A stretch of DNA of 64,000 bases from Voacanga thouarsii. Taxonomy: Eukaryota; Streptophyta; Magnoliopsida; Gentianales; Apocynaceae. The stretch covers positions 1,116,001 through 1,180,000 of the forward strand of contig JANUWF010002024.1 in the NCBI GenBank assembly GCA_026120185.1, written 5' to 3'. The notes beneath the pieces are model-generated. The model saw nothing but the letters and a program-made list of their open reading frames with translations. It was not told the DNA's origin and made no database searches. Positions 45,494-57,571 of the stretch are shown in pieces (the first letter of the stretch is position 1; each line of letters begins with the position of its first letter). The translations under genes and the position numbers were made by a program.

Positions 45494-47838
45494 TCAAAAC
45501 CAAATATAAAAACTAGTCCCACAATGAAATCCTCGATGGTGCCTCTGAGGTTGAACTCGTCTCAGAGGTTGTTGCTGAGGATGTGGTTCAGGTTGTCCCT
45601 CATTTTGTTCATCTGTAGCGTACGACGGACCTACATCGTCTTCAGACTACCTATAGTGTCTTCGAGACGGTCCAGTGGATGTATCAGCAGCAAACTCGCC
45701 CCCCGAAGAAACATACCTAGGATAAAAAATTAAGTGCTGCGGAGTTAAGAAATCATCATAATTATTTGATATCGCTGCACTAGGGACATAATCATTTGCA
45801 ACTGGCAAAACTGGAACGTAGTTATCACCAACCGTTGCAGGAGCACCTGACATATAAATATCTTTATCTCTATGCACCGGTGAATAGTACTGCTACGGGG
45901 GAACTTCTTCAACTGTAGTGCGCCGATGTGCCCGTCTACCGCCCTGCCTTATTGGTGGTACTTGTCGAGGCACTTGTTGTGGAATCGGTGGTATTGGATC
46001 AATAGCATACGATCGTCTAGATGGCTCATACGATATTCGATTTAGACGATCGATTTCGCCACTAGCAATCAAAGTACGCATGGCAATATCGAACATTCTT
46101 CCGACTGCTTGTTGAACGTATGATGCATCATGCTGAGACACTTCATTGCCTATGTGCCAGATCCAGTGCAATGCGTCAATCTGCATATGCATTTTTAAAA
46201 ATATCATTAAAATTTTAAATAAGTTAAAATTCTATATATACTTATATGAACGAGGAAAAATAGACTTACAAGTACTTCAGCTGCTGAACTACTAGACTGA
46301 TAACTTATGGGATTTAGTTGTTGTATGGTAGGATTGCTAATTAATCACCGTGTGTGAGTTCAATATCACGCAAAATAATCAGGCGTAACAACAACTTGCC
46401 TGAAAGTGGGCTATCCGGTGAGAATATAAGCATGTCTGTTAATCCAATTAGCACGGTGTAGCGCATCCACTTTATCCCATCTAGCACCAATAGTACGTAG
46501 GTCTCGCTGATGCAGATTTGACCCCCATGTCAACAGCATTCAGAATTATTTGTAACAATCCAAATTGACGCATAACTCAATCAGGGCGATGTAGCTCAAT
46601 CGTCTTCCAACATAGTAGAGATGTGTGAGACATCCAAATTCATTGGCCATACGTACAGTACGGAGGTAGATATGCTAACATATTCTCATTATAAGGTTGC
46701 CAAATAAACTGCAAAAATAAATAAATTTAGTTTCAAACAATAAATAACAATAAATGATATTTAAAATTCATTTCCAAATATTTTATCCTAGTAAAACATA
46801 TGCGATTGTATTGCATCCAATCCAATTGATCTCTGTACACAATCAGTACATGTGTTGGGGTGCGGGACAGTTTCAGTGGACTCTGCCATACTGCTCCTCT
46901 AGGTACATTTGGGCTAATATCCTCTACCGGGCATACTCTATCCAGTCTAATAGTGGGAATGCGTTCCCAAGCCCATAATTGTGCTTCCCGTGAAATAATA
47001 ATATTAGAAAAATATTTTATGACTTAACATAGTTAATTTAATTTTGGATTTAAATTCGTACCTGAATCAATAGAAGTGGACCATTGATCTGATGCGCCGT
47101 ATAAACAGTAGCGTTACACATACAACGATACAAATGAGCTAATACTGTACTATCAAAACTCAGTGTACTAGCTAAATCTAGATTGCGTATATACCTAAGG
47201 AAGCGCAGATGAACTCGGTTCCTGAATTTGTCGGAGAACAAAAATCCACTAATAAGCTCCATAATGCGACACCTTGCATGCTGTGCAACCATATCAGGAG
47301 TCACGTGCGCTGGGAGAAGTTGAGCCAGTGCTCTCTCGAGTGGGCTTAACTTCAATCGAGATCCATCTAGGTCTGTACCTGTGGGCCGAAAATCAAGGAG
47401 CGCGTCACATAGGTCTAATAGCTCTGCCTGTAGGCAGTTGAACCCACAGCCAATAATTGGATCACCCTCCACGCGTAATCCAAAAAGAACCTCTACATCT
47501 GGTAGTGTAATTGTGGCCTCTCCCACCATAAGATGGAACGTGTGTGTCTCCTAGCACCATCTTTCCACCAACACTGTAATCATGGGATGATCAATCTTCA
47601 TGTATGGCAAACGAATAATCCCACCGAACCTAACTATATCTATAAATTACTCGACCCGTGGATCGAATGGTCGAGTAACCCAAAAAGCATTGTCATTGCG
47701 CTTTGCAGTGAGGACAGTATCTTTCAATTGTCCTACCTAAATATGTGTCGATCTATGTCGATGCTGCACGGTCAATAAGTCTAGAATAATAGGGCCGGGA
47801 TCAACTCCGTATTGTGCAGGGTCCTTCAATGGTGTCCT
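45494..47838 (-). pseudogene. Plant mobile domain (PMD) gene of the MULE (multi-exon, broken)
   Basis: The main exon 47838-47062 follows a TTTTTTTTAG acceptor. It encodes DPGPIILDLL, PHD-like FDPRVE, RFGGIIRLPYMKIDHPMIT, ETHTFHLMVGEATITLPD, VEVLFGLRVEGDP and further, the typical PMD (aminotransferase-like/PP7-long-form) sequence. Its donor after LLLIQ is at 47061. The next exon carries LWAWERIPTIRLD (about 46977-46800). Later exons contain QIDALHWIWHIGNEVSQ (46170 on) and a Pro/Arg-rich tail, ending TGA 45494-45496. Stops fall before ETHTF (about 47550), after EEVPP (45893) and after RRHYR (45647). The expected acceptor before LWAWER reads CACAA rather than an AG, so that splice site seems lost. 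Host PMD proteins (MAIN, MAIL1) act in transposon silencing; the role in MULEs is not settled. Confidence 0.85.
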
Positions 47839-48036
47839 AAAAAAAACAATTGTAATATATTATTAAACAAAATAAAGTGAAAATATCATCATTGGTGCAA
47901 CCATAATACCACAAAATTTATAAACAGACATGATGAATGTTATTACACACATAAGAACGCTTTGATACAACATATCAAAGAAGAAATATTACATCAGTAT
48001 GAATTACAAAGATAGAACATATAAAATATTCTAACA

Positions 48037-50560
48037 TCAATCCACAGCACTGTGGGTGCAATTCCTCCTATTATGTCCACTATGATGGCATAACCCACAT
48101 GGAGGAGGTGAATCAAGATTACACTCATCCATTTCATTCCGAATACGTGCCGTCCGCAATCGTCGAAGGAAAGTGATACCTGTCATGCTCACGATATGCT
48201 AACACCATACTGAAAATACCCCGATCCTAATTAAAAGCCAGCACACAGTGTCTCCTTCCTTTCATCTCGTTCTTAAAAAACTTTGCCCATATCATCGAAG
48301 GAAAGTGATACCTGCCATGATTAACCTCCTGTCTATGATCGTTAAAATATTTGACTTTTTTTTTAAAAGACTTAACAATAACCTTGATGGGCAGGGCATG
48401 TATACCTTTGACGACACTGTTGAGTGATTCAGCCAAATTAGTTGTCATATTACCCCACCTATGGCCACCGTCATAAGTAAGCGTCCATTGCTGCTTCGGA
48501 ATCAAATCCAACCATGCCTTGGCTTGGGGGTTCAACATACTAATTTCTTCCATAATCTGCAAAAATTTTTGCTTCTTAGTTTGATCCTGCTACATACATC
48601 AACTTCTTCAGCTGATGATTCCTGAACTTTGTATTGAAGTTGCTTCGAATGTGTCTGAGATAAAATCTGGGCACTTCCATTGGCTCTTGCCAATCGGGTA
48701 GTCGATGAAGGACATTCACTATCCCAATGTGTCTGTCAAATATTAAACAAATTATTCGATCCTTTAGTACATGCACTTTGAGTAATGACAAAAACCAACC
48801 CCAACTGTCATTAGTTTCCTCGTCAATGACTACAAAAGCAAGGGGTAATATATGATTGTTGGCATCTTGACCAACTGCTATTAATAGTTTTCTCTTGTAT
48901 ATACCCCTAAGATATGTCCCGTCAACGTTGACCACCAGTTTCATGTAAACAAATGCATCAATGCATGGTTTGAACGCCCAAAAAACATATTCAAATGTTT
49001 TCATGCCATTGTTGTCCAGGCGTAGGAAATGCCTTGCCACTGCGGTACCTAGATTAGCATCTTGCAAGGCTTACATACACCGTGGCAGTTGTGCAAATGA
49101 AGAAGGTCAGTCACCATAAATCATCTCAATGGCATGCCTGCGTGCATTCCATCCTTTCTTGTAAGACGAAGTGAAATGTAAAGTGTCATGTATATGGTTG
49201 TTTATCTTACTGACCTTAATTTCTGGATTATTGTGAATCATTGACATAATATGCTTCGCCATAAATTTGGTGCTCATGTTGCGATGGTTACAGTCTATTG
49301 TCCGAACTAGACAAATATACTCTCCATGCCATCAAGTAATTTGCCACAGTCCACAACTTTTTTTCTTTCACGCATGGATTCACCAATAACAGGAATGTTA
49401 GGGAGTTGAATTTTTGCACTCGACAACCTAGGATGTCGCTTTGCTTTCTTATACTATAAACTCACGACCTAATCTGACAGAACACGATCGAACTGCCCAA
49501 AGTAACTCTTCCTTATTTCTGAATCACATTCCAATCTTTAAGTCATTATTAGATTCTGACCATAAATCCATCTGACTACTTCCCGTCGCCGTTCCATCAC
49601 ATTCATTTTTCATTTCTTGAGAAGTAGCTAACCTATCAAGATATATTGAATATGGTAGATTATACAACCGGTCTGGTTCGGTAGGTATATTAGTAGGTTG
49701 TGGCATTACAAAAAGACCGGGACCATGTTCTCCAACATCACTATCCCCCTCGTCCTCGTCGGGGGTATCTTCCGCATCAGGTCCATTCATGTCAGATGTT
49801 GCTCCTAAACCATCCATGGGCGCCTCTGGAGTACCTACCCAATTGGGCTCTCGAGCAACCCACTTATCGACTGGGGTAATATCTAATGGAATATCTATTT
49901 TTGCAGTAGAAAACAACGGCAGGTTGGGCTATATTTGTATAGGCTAAACATCGACATGAAATGGAGGCGTAACAAACCCCATCGAAGCTGGTCCGACGAT
50001 TGGGATATCTGGAACTATCGGAGTATAAAGGGATTGAAAATTGTCAATTGGGAGATGTCCAAGATTACTGGTGTAAACAAGTGTAGGCACATTTAAATCA
50101 ATATTAGCCATATGCATTGGAGTGGTTGAATTCACTAATTCAGTGAAGGATTCCGTAATAGGTGTGGGGTTGTGTTGTTCTGCAAGATTTGTATCTATTA
50201 CATTTTGAATTTGTACCATCTCGTGATGAATATGCAGATCGATTGGTTGTCCCTTCACGGTAGATGCATAGTACCACAAGCTTTCCATATCTTCATCGTC
50301 TATTATGGAAGTTGTTGTAGACCTTAGTGCAGCGCAAAAAACAGTATCTTCTCTCATTGTTATTTGCAGCTGAACAATAGACATGTTTAATCCACAAAGT
50401 GTATATATTTTGTTGACTAAATCGAGGTAACTAACTTATTTTTTAACAATCAATGCCTTGCGACATGGACCGTTAAAAAAATTACCATTTGGGGTACGCA
50501 TAATCTCTCAATCTCAATACAACCGTAATCTAACAGGTTGTTCTAGTTGTGCCTAAATAA
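48037..50560 (-). pseudogene. MuDR-type transposase gene of the MULE (broken)
   Basis: Reads from an acceptor-like TTTTTTATTTAG near 50555. N-terminal domain: IMRTPNGNFFNG, SYLDLVNKIYTLCGLN, MSIVQLQITMRED. An acidic linker of about 300 residues follows (PDAEDTPDEDEGDSD). Then a DNA-binding part (HIMSMIHNNPEIKVSKI, YKKGWNARRHAIEMIYGD) leads into the MULE transposase core at 49067-48576, with catalytic Asp in VNVDGTYLRG and Asp in IFDRHIGI (usually SDRH) and TNDSWGWFLSLL. The C-terminal part has WGNMTTNLAESLNSVVKGI and a CCHC zinc knuckle CGLCHHSGHNRRNC (about 48060-48100), stop TGA 48037-48039. Stops interrupt it near 49922, 49521, 49470-49440, 49300, 49112, 49069 and 48573. The transposase would cut and join element ends in the nucleus; this copy cannot be translated whole. 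Confidence 0.88.
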
Positions 50561-50644
50561 AAAATGTAAAAGAGTTTTTCTATCAAAAAAAAAATAAATA
50601 AAGTACGTCGCAACCTTAAATTACTATATGAAACTAATATTATC

Positions 50645-52640
50645 ATTATTCAGCACATCTCAACCCAAAACAATATATTATGCTATACAATATAATATTA
50701 ATATAAATCTATTAATCGTCACAAATAATCAAAAACCAAATATCAAATAAAATATAACGATTTTTTAACATGGACGTAAATTACAATTAAATTAAATTAA
50801 ATATCAAATACACAATTAACTAAAAATTACAAATAAATTAAATTATTAAGTTCACCAAAAAAGCTAAAGATAAGGTTCACCTTTAATTTTTAATATATAC
50901 TATATTAAATTTTTTCATTTTATTTGAAAATTTGTGAATAATTGGATATTTTTCGTCTAATTTATATTAATATTTTCCTAATCAAATTGTTAAAAATAAT
51001 TAGTCTCATTATTCAGCACATCTCAACCCAAAACAATATATTATGCTATACAATATAATATCAATATAAATCAATTAATCATCACAAATAATCAAAAACC
51101 AAATATCAATATAACGATTTTTAACATGGACATAAGTTACAATTAAATTAAATTAAATATCAAATAAACAACTAACTAAAAATTACAAATAAATTAAATT
51201 ATTAAGTTTACATAAAAGCTAAAGATAAGGTTCACCTTTAATTTTTAATATATACTATATAAATTTTTTTCATTTTATTTGAAAATTTGTGAATAATTAG
51301 ATATTTTTCGTCTAATTTATATTAATATTTTCCTAATCAAATTGTTAAAAATAATTAGTCTCATTATTTAGCATATCTCAACCCAAAACAATATATTATG
51401 CTATACAATATAATATCAATATAAATCAATTAATCGTCACAAATAATCAGAAACCAAATATCAAATAAAATATAACGATTTTTTAACGTGGACGTAAATT
51501 ACAATTAAATTAAATTAAATATCAAATAAACAACTAACTAAAAATTACAAATAAATTAAATTATTAAGTTTACCATAAAAGCTAAAGATAAGGTTCACCT
51601 TTAATTTTTAATATATACTATATTAAATTTTTTCATTTTATTTGAAAATTTGTGAATAGTTAGATATTTTTCATCTAATTTATATTAATATTTTTCCTAA
51701 TCAAATTGTTAGAAATAATTAGTCTCATTATTCAGCACATCTCAACCCAAAATAATATATTATGCTATTCAATATAATATCAATATAAATCAATTAATCA
51801 TCACAAATAATCAAATATCAAATATCAAACAAAATATAACAATTTTTTAACATGGACGTAAGTTACAATTAAATTAAATTAAATATCAAATAAACAACTA
51901 ACTAAAAATTACAAATAAATTAAATTATTAAGTTTACCATAAAAGCTAAAAATAAGGTTCACCTTTAATTTTTAATATATAATATATTAAATTTTTTCAT
52001 TTTATTTGAAAATTTGTGAATAATTAGATATTTTTCGTCTAATTTATATTAATATTTTCCTAATCAAATTGTTAGAAATAATTAGCCTCATTATTTAGCA
52101 CATCTCAACCCAAAACAATATATTATGCTATACAATATAATATCAATATAAATCAATTAATCGTCAGAAATAATCAAAAATAAAAAATCAAATAAAATAT
52201 AATGATTTTTTAACATGGATGTAAATTAAATTAAATATCAAATAAACAACTAACTAAAAATTACAAATAAATTAAATTATTAAATTCACCATAAAAGTTA
52301 AAGATAAGGTTCACCTTTAATTTTTAATATATACTATATTAAATTTTTTATTTTATTTGAAAATTTGTGCATAATTAGATATTTTTCGTCTAATTTATAT
52401 TAATATTTTCCTAATCAAATTGTTAGAAATAATTAGTCTCATTATTCAGCGCATCTCAATCCAAAATAATATATTGTGCTATACAATACAATATCAATAT
52501 AAATCAATTAATCATCACAAATAATCAAATATCAAATATCAAACAAAATAAAACGATTTTTTAATATGGACGTGAATTACAATTAAAATAAATATCAAAT
52601 AAACAACTAACTAAAAATTACAAATAAATTAAATTATTAA
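50645..52640. repeat. Array of about 5.5 tandem repeats, period about 351-364 bp
   Basis: Units begin near 50645, 51008, 51362, 51727, 52089 and 52440 at CATTATTCAGCACATCTCAA and variants. Each has TATTATGCTATACAATATAA, AACGATTTTTTAACATGGAC, AAGATAAGGTTCACC and TTTTTCGTCTAATTTATATT in order. The last unit is cut short. Very AT-rich, non-coding, between the TATA box and first coding exon of the transposase. Confidence 0.92.
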
Positions 52641-53400
52641 ACCTAAATTTTAATTCAATAGATCAAAGTAGATTATAAATCAGTACGTAATTTAGTCAAA
52701 TATCAACCATACGCAATTTATACCATTCAACAAAACATAAAATAGGCAAAATCAATAATTTACTATAAATTTTGATTAAACAAATCAAAACATATTATAA
52801 ATCAGTCAACATTTTACTAAACATAGTATCTAAAAATCCCAATAATTTCACTATCAGTGCACAATCTAATAATTAATTTTTTATTATTAAATTTAAATAT
52901 ATCTATTTGAACAAAAAAATAAATTAATTAATACAATCTCTATTTTTTTCTTTAAAAAAAAACTTGTAATATAGAAGTCGCGTGTATGGCTCGGGTGCAC
53001 AGGCAACAATACTTTTTCTAATTTGTAATTCCAGCACAAATCTATGACGGTAAATTAGTGGTGATGAAAAGAAATAAATATGATATATAATTTCGGATGA
53101 GCGAGAGAAGAAAATGGCTTGAAAAATTTTAAAATAGAGAGAAGAAAAATTGTTTGCTTCTCGGAGACGACTTTCTGCTGTGTTTGAGAGCATAGAAAAT
53201 GAATGAAATGAACCAAGATGAATGAAATGAACAGAGTGATGGCCATAAATTTGCATTTATAGGCAAAATTTTGCCTTTTTCTTCCTGTGAAATTTGACTG
53301 ATCATGTGAAATTTTGCCCTGTTCTGCCAGCCTTTTAGTAGAATCTCTATGGAATTAGAGATTCCACTGAATAAAGCCACGAAAACCGGCTGGGGTGGAC
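52641..53400 (-). promoter_or_regulatory. Promoter and 5' region of the MULE transposase gene
   Basis: On the minus strand CTATAAATG (53262-53254) is a clear TATA box about 390 bases inside the right end. The sequence after it is transcribed-leader-like. Bases 52641-52860 hold two diverged copies of an AT-rich unit with ATTATAAATCAGT. ORFs here (53256-52924 and overlapping) have no recognisable domain and may be 5' UTR exon. Confidence 0.5.
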
Positions 53401-53584
53401 AAAAGCAGACATCCTCGTGTCTTCCAGACGTGAGATACACAGTATCTCGCGTTTAGCAGACACGAGGATGTCTGCTTTTTATCTGGCTGTTGTCTGCTTT
53501 TGTCTGACGGTTGTGACTTTTTTGTCTGGACATTCCTCGTGTCTGACAGACAGGAGGAACAACTCTTCCTCGTGTCTAGAGGGG
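53401..53584. repeat. Sub-terminal hairpin cluster, MULE right end
   Basis: CCTCGTGTC/GACACGAGG-type palindromes at 53413-53435, 53444-53469 and 53535-53557, plus a half-site at 53568-53584. In addition a perfect 22-bp inverted repeat (arms about 53402-53423 and 53457-53478, core GCAGACATCCTCGTG) encloses the first two, forming nested hairpins. Confidence 0.88.
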
Positions 53585-53589
53585 TACCA

Positions 53590-53650
53590 CAAGTTTTGTT
53601 CCCTCATCCGGAGCTCCTTTTTGAAAGCTCACCATTTTGGTCAAAAACCC
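53590..53650 (-). repeat. MULE right terminal inverted repeat
   Basis: Reverse complement of 44062-44122 with about six mismatches; followed by GCAAGCATG (53651-53659). Confidence 0.92.
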
Positions 53651-53659
53651 GCAAGCATG
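53651..53659. repeat. MULE target site duplication, right copy (GCAAGCATG)
   Basis: Identical to 44054-44062. Confidence 0.85.
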
Positions 53660-53810
53660 TGTTGAAGATTTCAAATCCTCACTGGAATATGCTTGTCTTC
53701 TTAGTGCTAGGCTAGCCCATTACTGAGCCAGCATATCCAGTGCCTGTTAAAGTAATGGCTAGTAGGCCTAGCCCAGCGTGGCATTGGATTGGCAGGTAGC
53801 CTGGCCCAAT

Positions 53811-53915
53811 AAAAACAAAATTGGGGGAGAAATTAGCAGTGCTGGGTTTCTAACCCAAAACAATAGCTTGGAAGTGCAAAAGCCTAACCACCAAACCAAT
53901 GGCGTCTCTGTGGGA
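53811..53915 (-). repeat. tRNA-like, SINE-like sequence (minus strand)
   Basis: On the minus strand TGGTTTGGTGGTTAGGC (53898-53882) is A box-like and GGGTTAGAAACCC (53856-53844) is B box-like. They span 55 bases, the tRNA spacing. The A box part resembles that in the gypsy C LTR. The downstream body may extend left to about 53700. No poly-A tail or target duplication was found, so the SINE call is tentative. Confidence 0.4.
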
Positions 53916-54051
53916 GGGATGTACTCCATTTAATTGATATTGTAGAAGATTAAATGATTGACTATTTTGTTAGCCAATTAAAAATTTTCAATTGTAATTT
54001 TACAATCTTATTTTTTATATCTAGGTTGGTCATAAAATTATTTTTATTTTA

Positions 54052-54332
54052 CTTCCTCAATTCCACTAAAATTGACCTACTTACTATTTTGGACTGTCCC
54101 ACTAAATTTGACACTTTTCTTAAAAGGAAAGTTTTTACTATATAATTTATTATAAAATAATCAATATACTCCACATATATTATATTTATATTCTTAAATT
54201 TGACATAAAGTATTGTGGGACTCACATATTTTTATTTTTATTATATTATATTATTATTATATTCTAACTTTTACTTTTGTATTAAATATCGTGCCAAATC
54301 AACCACTGTCAATTTTAGTGGGATGGAGGGAG
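54052..54332. mobile_element. Stowaway-type MITE (281 bp)
   Basis: The right terminal repeat, read inward, is CTCCCTCCATCCCACTAAAA followed by TTGAC. The left begins CTTCCTCAATTCCACTAAAA followed by TTGAC. TA dinucleotides flank both sides (54050-54051 and 54333-54334). CTCCCTCCRTCCCAC with TA duplication is the hallmark of Stowaway elements mobilised by Tc1/mariner transposases. Non-coding. Confidence 0.93.
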
Positions 54333-54334
54333 TA

Positions 54335-54671
54335 TAATTTTTACTATATTTTGTTATTTTGATTGAATTATGTATTATTCATGTTAACATGCCACATAAT
54401 TTGCATTAACACCGCCCTAGGCACTATTTTGTTATGCATAATTTTTTTATTAAAAAATTAAGTATGTAATGGTTAATTTAATTTACCTTAGACCTCCTCT
54501 ATTAGCCTATTAGTAAAATTAATATTTGCTTCACGACATTTTAAATAGTCTTCCTAAAGGAAGACTACGTTATATTGGTTACTAGATTGGGCCATAATTT
54601 TTTTGTATTTTTTTAATAAGTTTAATTTATTCATAATTACCTTATATGTGATGTGACTGGATTGGAAACTT
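54335..54671. other. AT-rich spacer
   Basis: No gene, ends or repeats recognised. Confidence 0.5.
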
Positions 54672-55169
<498 letters not shown>

Positions 55170-55970
55170 ATGACTGCTAACACTTTATCCCTAATCTTAA
55201 TAAAGAACTAATTGGTTGGAGAAAGTTTTATTGATTAGAAATGGATCATCATAATCATACTCGCTGCTAAGAAGCTCAAATACGTGCTAACTAAATTACG
55301 TCTTTCTAAGCCTACTATCCATCCACATCCGAATAAAAGGTTGTTTATAAGAAGTGGTTGAGTTCTAATGAGATGACTTGCTGCTACATTTTTTGATCTA
55401 TCTCAAATGTGTTGTAGTAGACATATGATAACATGATATCATGAAAAGTCTCCAGCAAATATTTGAACACAAAGGACCTCAGGCCCATCAAGCAGCAATG
55501 AGACACATAATGAATATGAGCATGAAACTTGGAATTCCCTAAAGAGATCATATGTCAGAATTGATCGCTCAGTTTAATGTGGTAGAGGTCTTAAGAGCTA
55601 AAATTAAGCCTGAGACTCAGATTAATATGTCTTTGAAAACTCTTCCAATGATGTTCTCACAATTCAAAATTAATTATAACATGAATAAGATGGAAATATC
55701 TCTTACAAAGTTGATACAGGAGCTTGAGAGCACCGAGGCTACCATAAAAGTGGAAAGTGGCAATGTTCTTGTTGGATCTTCCTCTTCCAAGCCCAAAGGC
55801 AAAGGAGGAAATAAGAGGAAGCAAAATAACAAAAAGGGGCTGGAGCAGTAGATAAGAAGGTAAACGTGGATTAGAAAAACCCAAAGCTAAATGTTTCCAC
55901 TACAAACAAAAAAGACTTTGGAAGTCTTAGTGCCCAGATTATTTAGCCAAATGCAAGCATAGTACTGGTG
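55170..55970 (+). pseudogene. Copia D gag (heavily mutated)
   Basis: Starts MTANTLSLILNKE and is soon broken by stops. The best part, 55552-55851, reads LIAQFNVVEVLRAKIKPET, MSLKTLPMMFSQFKINYN and MNKMEISLTKLIQELE, a copia gag C-terminus. It ends in a Ser/Lys-rich linker. The zinc knuckle region near 55890-55935 reads CFHYKQKRLWK then a stop, so several metal ligands are lost. Confidence 0.82.
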
Positions 55971-56369
55971 AATTACTTTACATTGAAATTTGTTTAATGG
56001 TTGATTCTACAAATACTTAGATAGTAGATTTTGAAGCCATTAATCATGTTTGCAATTCATTACAGGGGTTCCAAATAACCAGATATCTCAATGAAAGAGA
56101 GCATATTCTAAGGGGTTGGTACATGATCAGTAATATCTGCAAGAGTTGTTGGAGATGTTTATCTTTATTTTGATAATAAACATTTGATTTTAAAAGGTTT
56201 TTATTACGTTCCTGACATTTATTGAAATTTGATTTTGGTGTTTTTGTTATTCAAACAAAAATATTCTATTAAATTTTATAAATTTTCAATAGAGATATTT
56301 TTAAGTAACTCCTTGATATGTTGTGAAAATATAAATAATGATTTGTAGGTTTTAAAACCTACCAACAGT

Positions 56370-57131
56370 TTGTTATATCATACTGAATCTAACAATCGTA
56401 TTAAGTTATCTCTTACTAATGAGACTTTCTTATGGTATCTTAGATTTAGTCATATTAATCTAAATAGGATTTACAGACTAGTAAAAGAAGGTCTTTTAAG
56501 TGACTTAAAGGTAGAACATCTTCAAGTTTATGAATCTTGTTTGGGGGGTAAAATGACCAAAAGATCCTTTCCTTCGAAAGGAAATAGAGCTAAGAAAGTC
56601 TTGGAATTAGTGCACTTTGATGTATGTGGACCAATAAGTGACCAAGTTAGAGGTGGGTATGATTATTTCATTACTTTTACGGATGATTACTTAAGATATG
56701 GATATGTTTACCCAATGACTCATAAGTTTGATGCATTAGAAAAATTTAAAGAATTTAAAGCTGAGATTGAGAAGTAGTTGAGTAAGAATATTAAGACGCT
56801 TCGATTAGTTTAAGGTGGAGAATATCTATCCTATGACTTTAGATTATACTTGTCAGCAAATGGAATTTTGTCACAACTAAGTGCAGCAGACACTCATCAA
56901 CAAAATAGAATTGCAAATAGGAGAAACAGGACCATGTTAGACATGGTCAGATCAATGCTTGGCTTCTCTATATTAGGTATATCCTTTTGGAGATATGCTA
57001 TGCAAACTGCTATATATATATTGAATATGGTTCCATCTAAATCTATCCCTAAGACTTCATTGGAATTGTGGAATGGACGGAAGTCTAATTTGATATTATT
57101 TTGCATATGTGCTAAAGGGAAATATGCATAA
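56370..57131 (+). pseudogene. Copia D GAG-pre-integrase and integrase (broken)
   Basis: WYLRFSHINLNRIYRLV is the pre-integrase zinc region with the usual HLR changed. Integrase shows HFDVCGPISDQVRGGYDYF and ITFTDDYLRYGYVYPM. A stop at 56775 and a second at about 56812 remove the second catalytic Asp: LRLV then stop then GGEYLS, where the family has RSDRGGEY. The catalytic glutamate region reads NRIANRRNRT, Glu to Asn. Protease upstream (near 56028) reads DFEAINHVCNS and has lost DSG. Downstream to 57565 is degenerate pol linker with stops. Confidence 0.85.
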
Positions 57132-57571
57132 AATGGAATCAAAATCAAATTTATATCTGTTTGTTGGGTATCCAAAAGGAACAAGGGGATATAACTTTTA
57201 TAGTTCTTAAGATAAGAAAATATTTGCAAGTAAAAATGTAATTTTCTTAGAGGACAAGTACATAGAAGAAAGAGGATCCAATAGTAGGGTTATTTTAGAA
57301 GAAACCAATGTAGATAATTCCAAGCAAATAGTTACAGAAACCTATACTCAAGATTCTTGTAGTGGATTTATATCTATGCCACTTAATATGCCAGATTCTA
57401 GTGGGAGAGAAATAAATGTTACACCTTTTATACCCACTAGCTCTTTGGGACATAAAGGGAAAGAACCTCCTAGCCCTGTTTAAACTACAATCGTTGAGGA
57501 ATTAGCAAAATAGCTTCCGGTCAACTAAGAGGAAGAAAATTTAGTCATCCAAGAACCTCTACCGCTTATGT

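Larger units (their letters stand above)
44062..53650 (-). mobile_element. Mutator-like element (MULE) with transposase and plant mobile domain genes, 9.6 kb
   Basis: Terminal inverted repeats of about 60 bases begin GGGTTTTTGACCAAAATGG at both ends, outside which GCAAGCAT(G) is duplicated. On the minus strand come a promoter region with a TATA box, a repeat array, a MuDR-family transposase gene (50560-48037) and a PMD gene (47838-45494). Sub-terminal hairpin clusters lie at both ends. MULEs carrying PMD genes are known in plants. Both genes here have several stops, so the element is probably immobile without a helper. Confidence 0.9.

Noticed and set aside
50645..52640. Could the regular repeats be a CRISPR array or satellite centromere?
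   Set aside because: Units are about 360 bp without spacers, in a plant transposon; CRISPR is excluded, and 5.5 units inside a MULE do not make a centromere.
52924..53440. Minus-strand ORFs of 63-110 codons near the MULE right end
   Set aside because: Overlapping frames with no domain in the promoter and 5' region; more likely untranslated leader.
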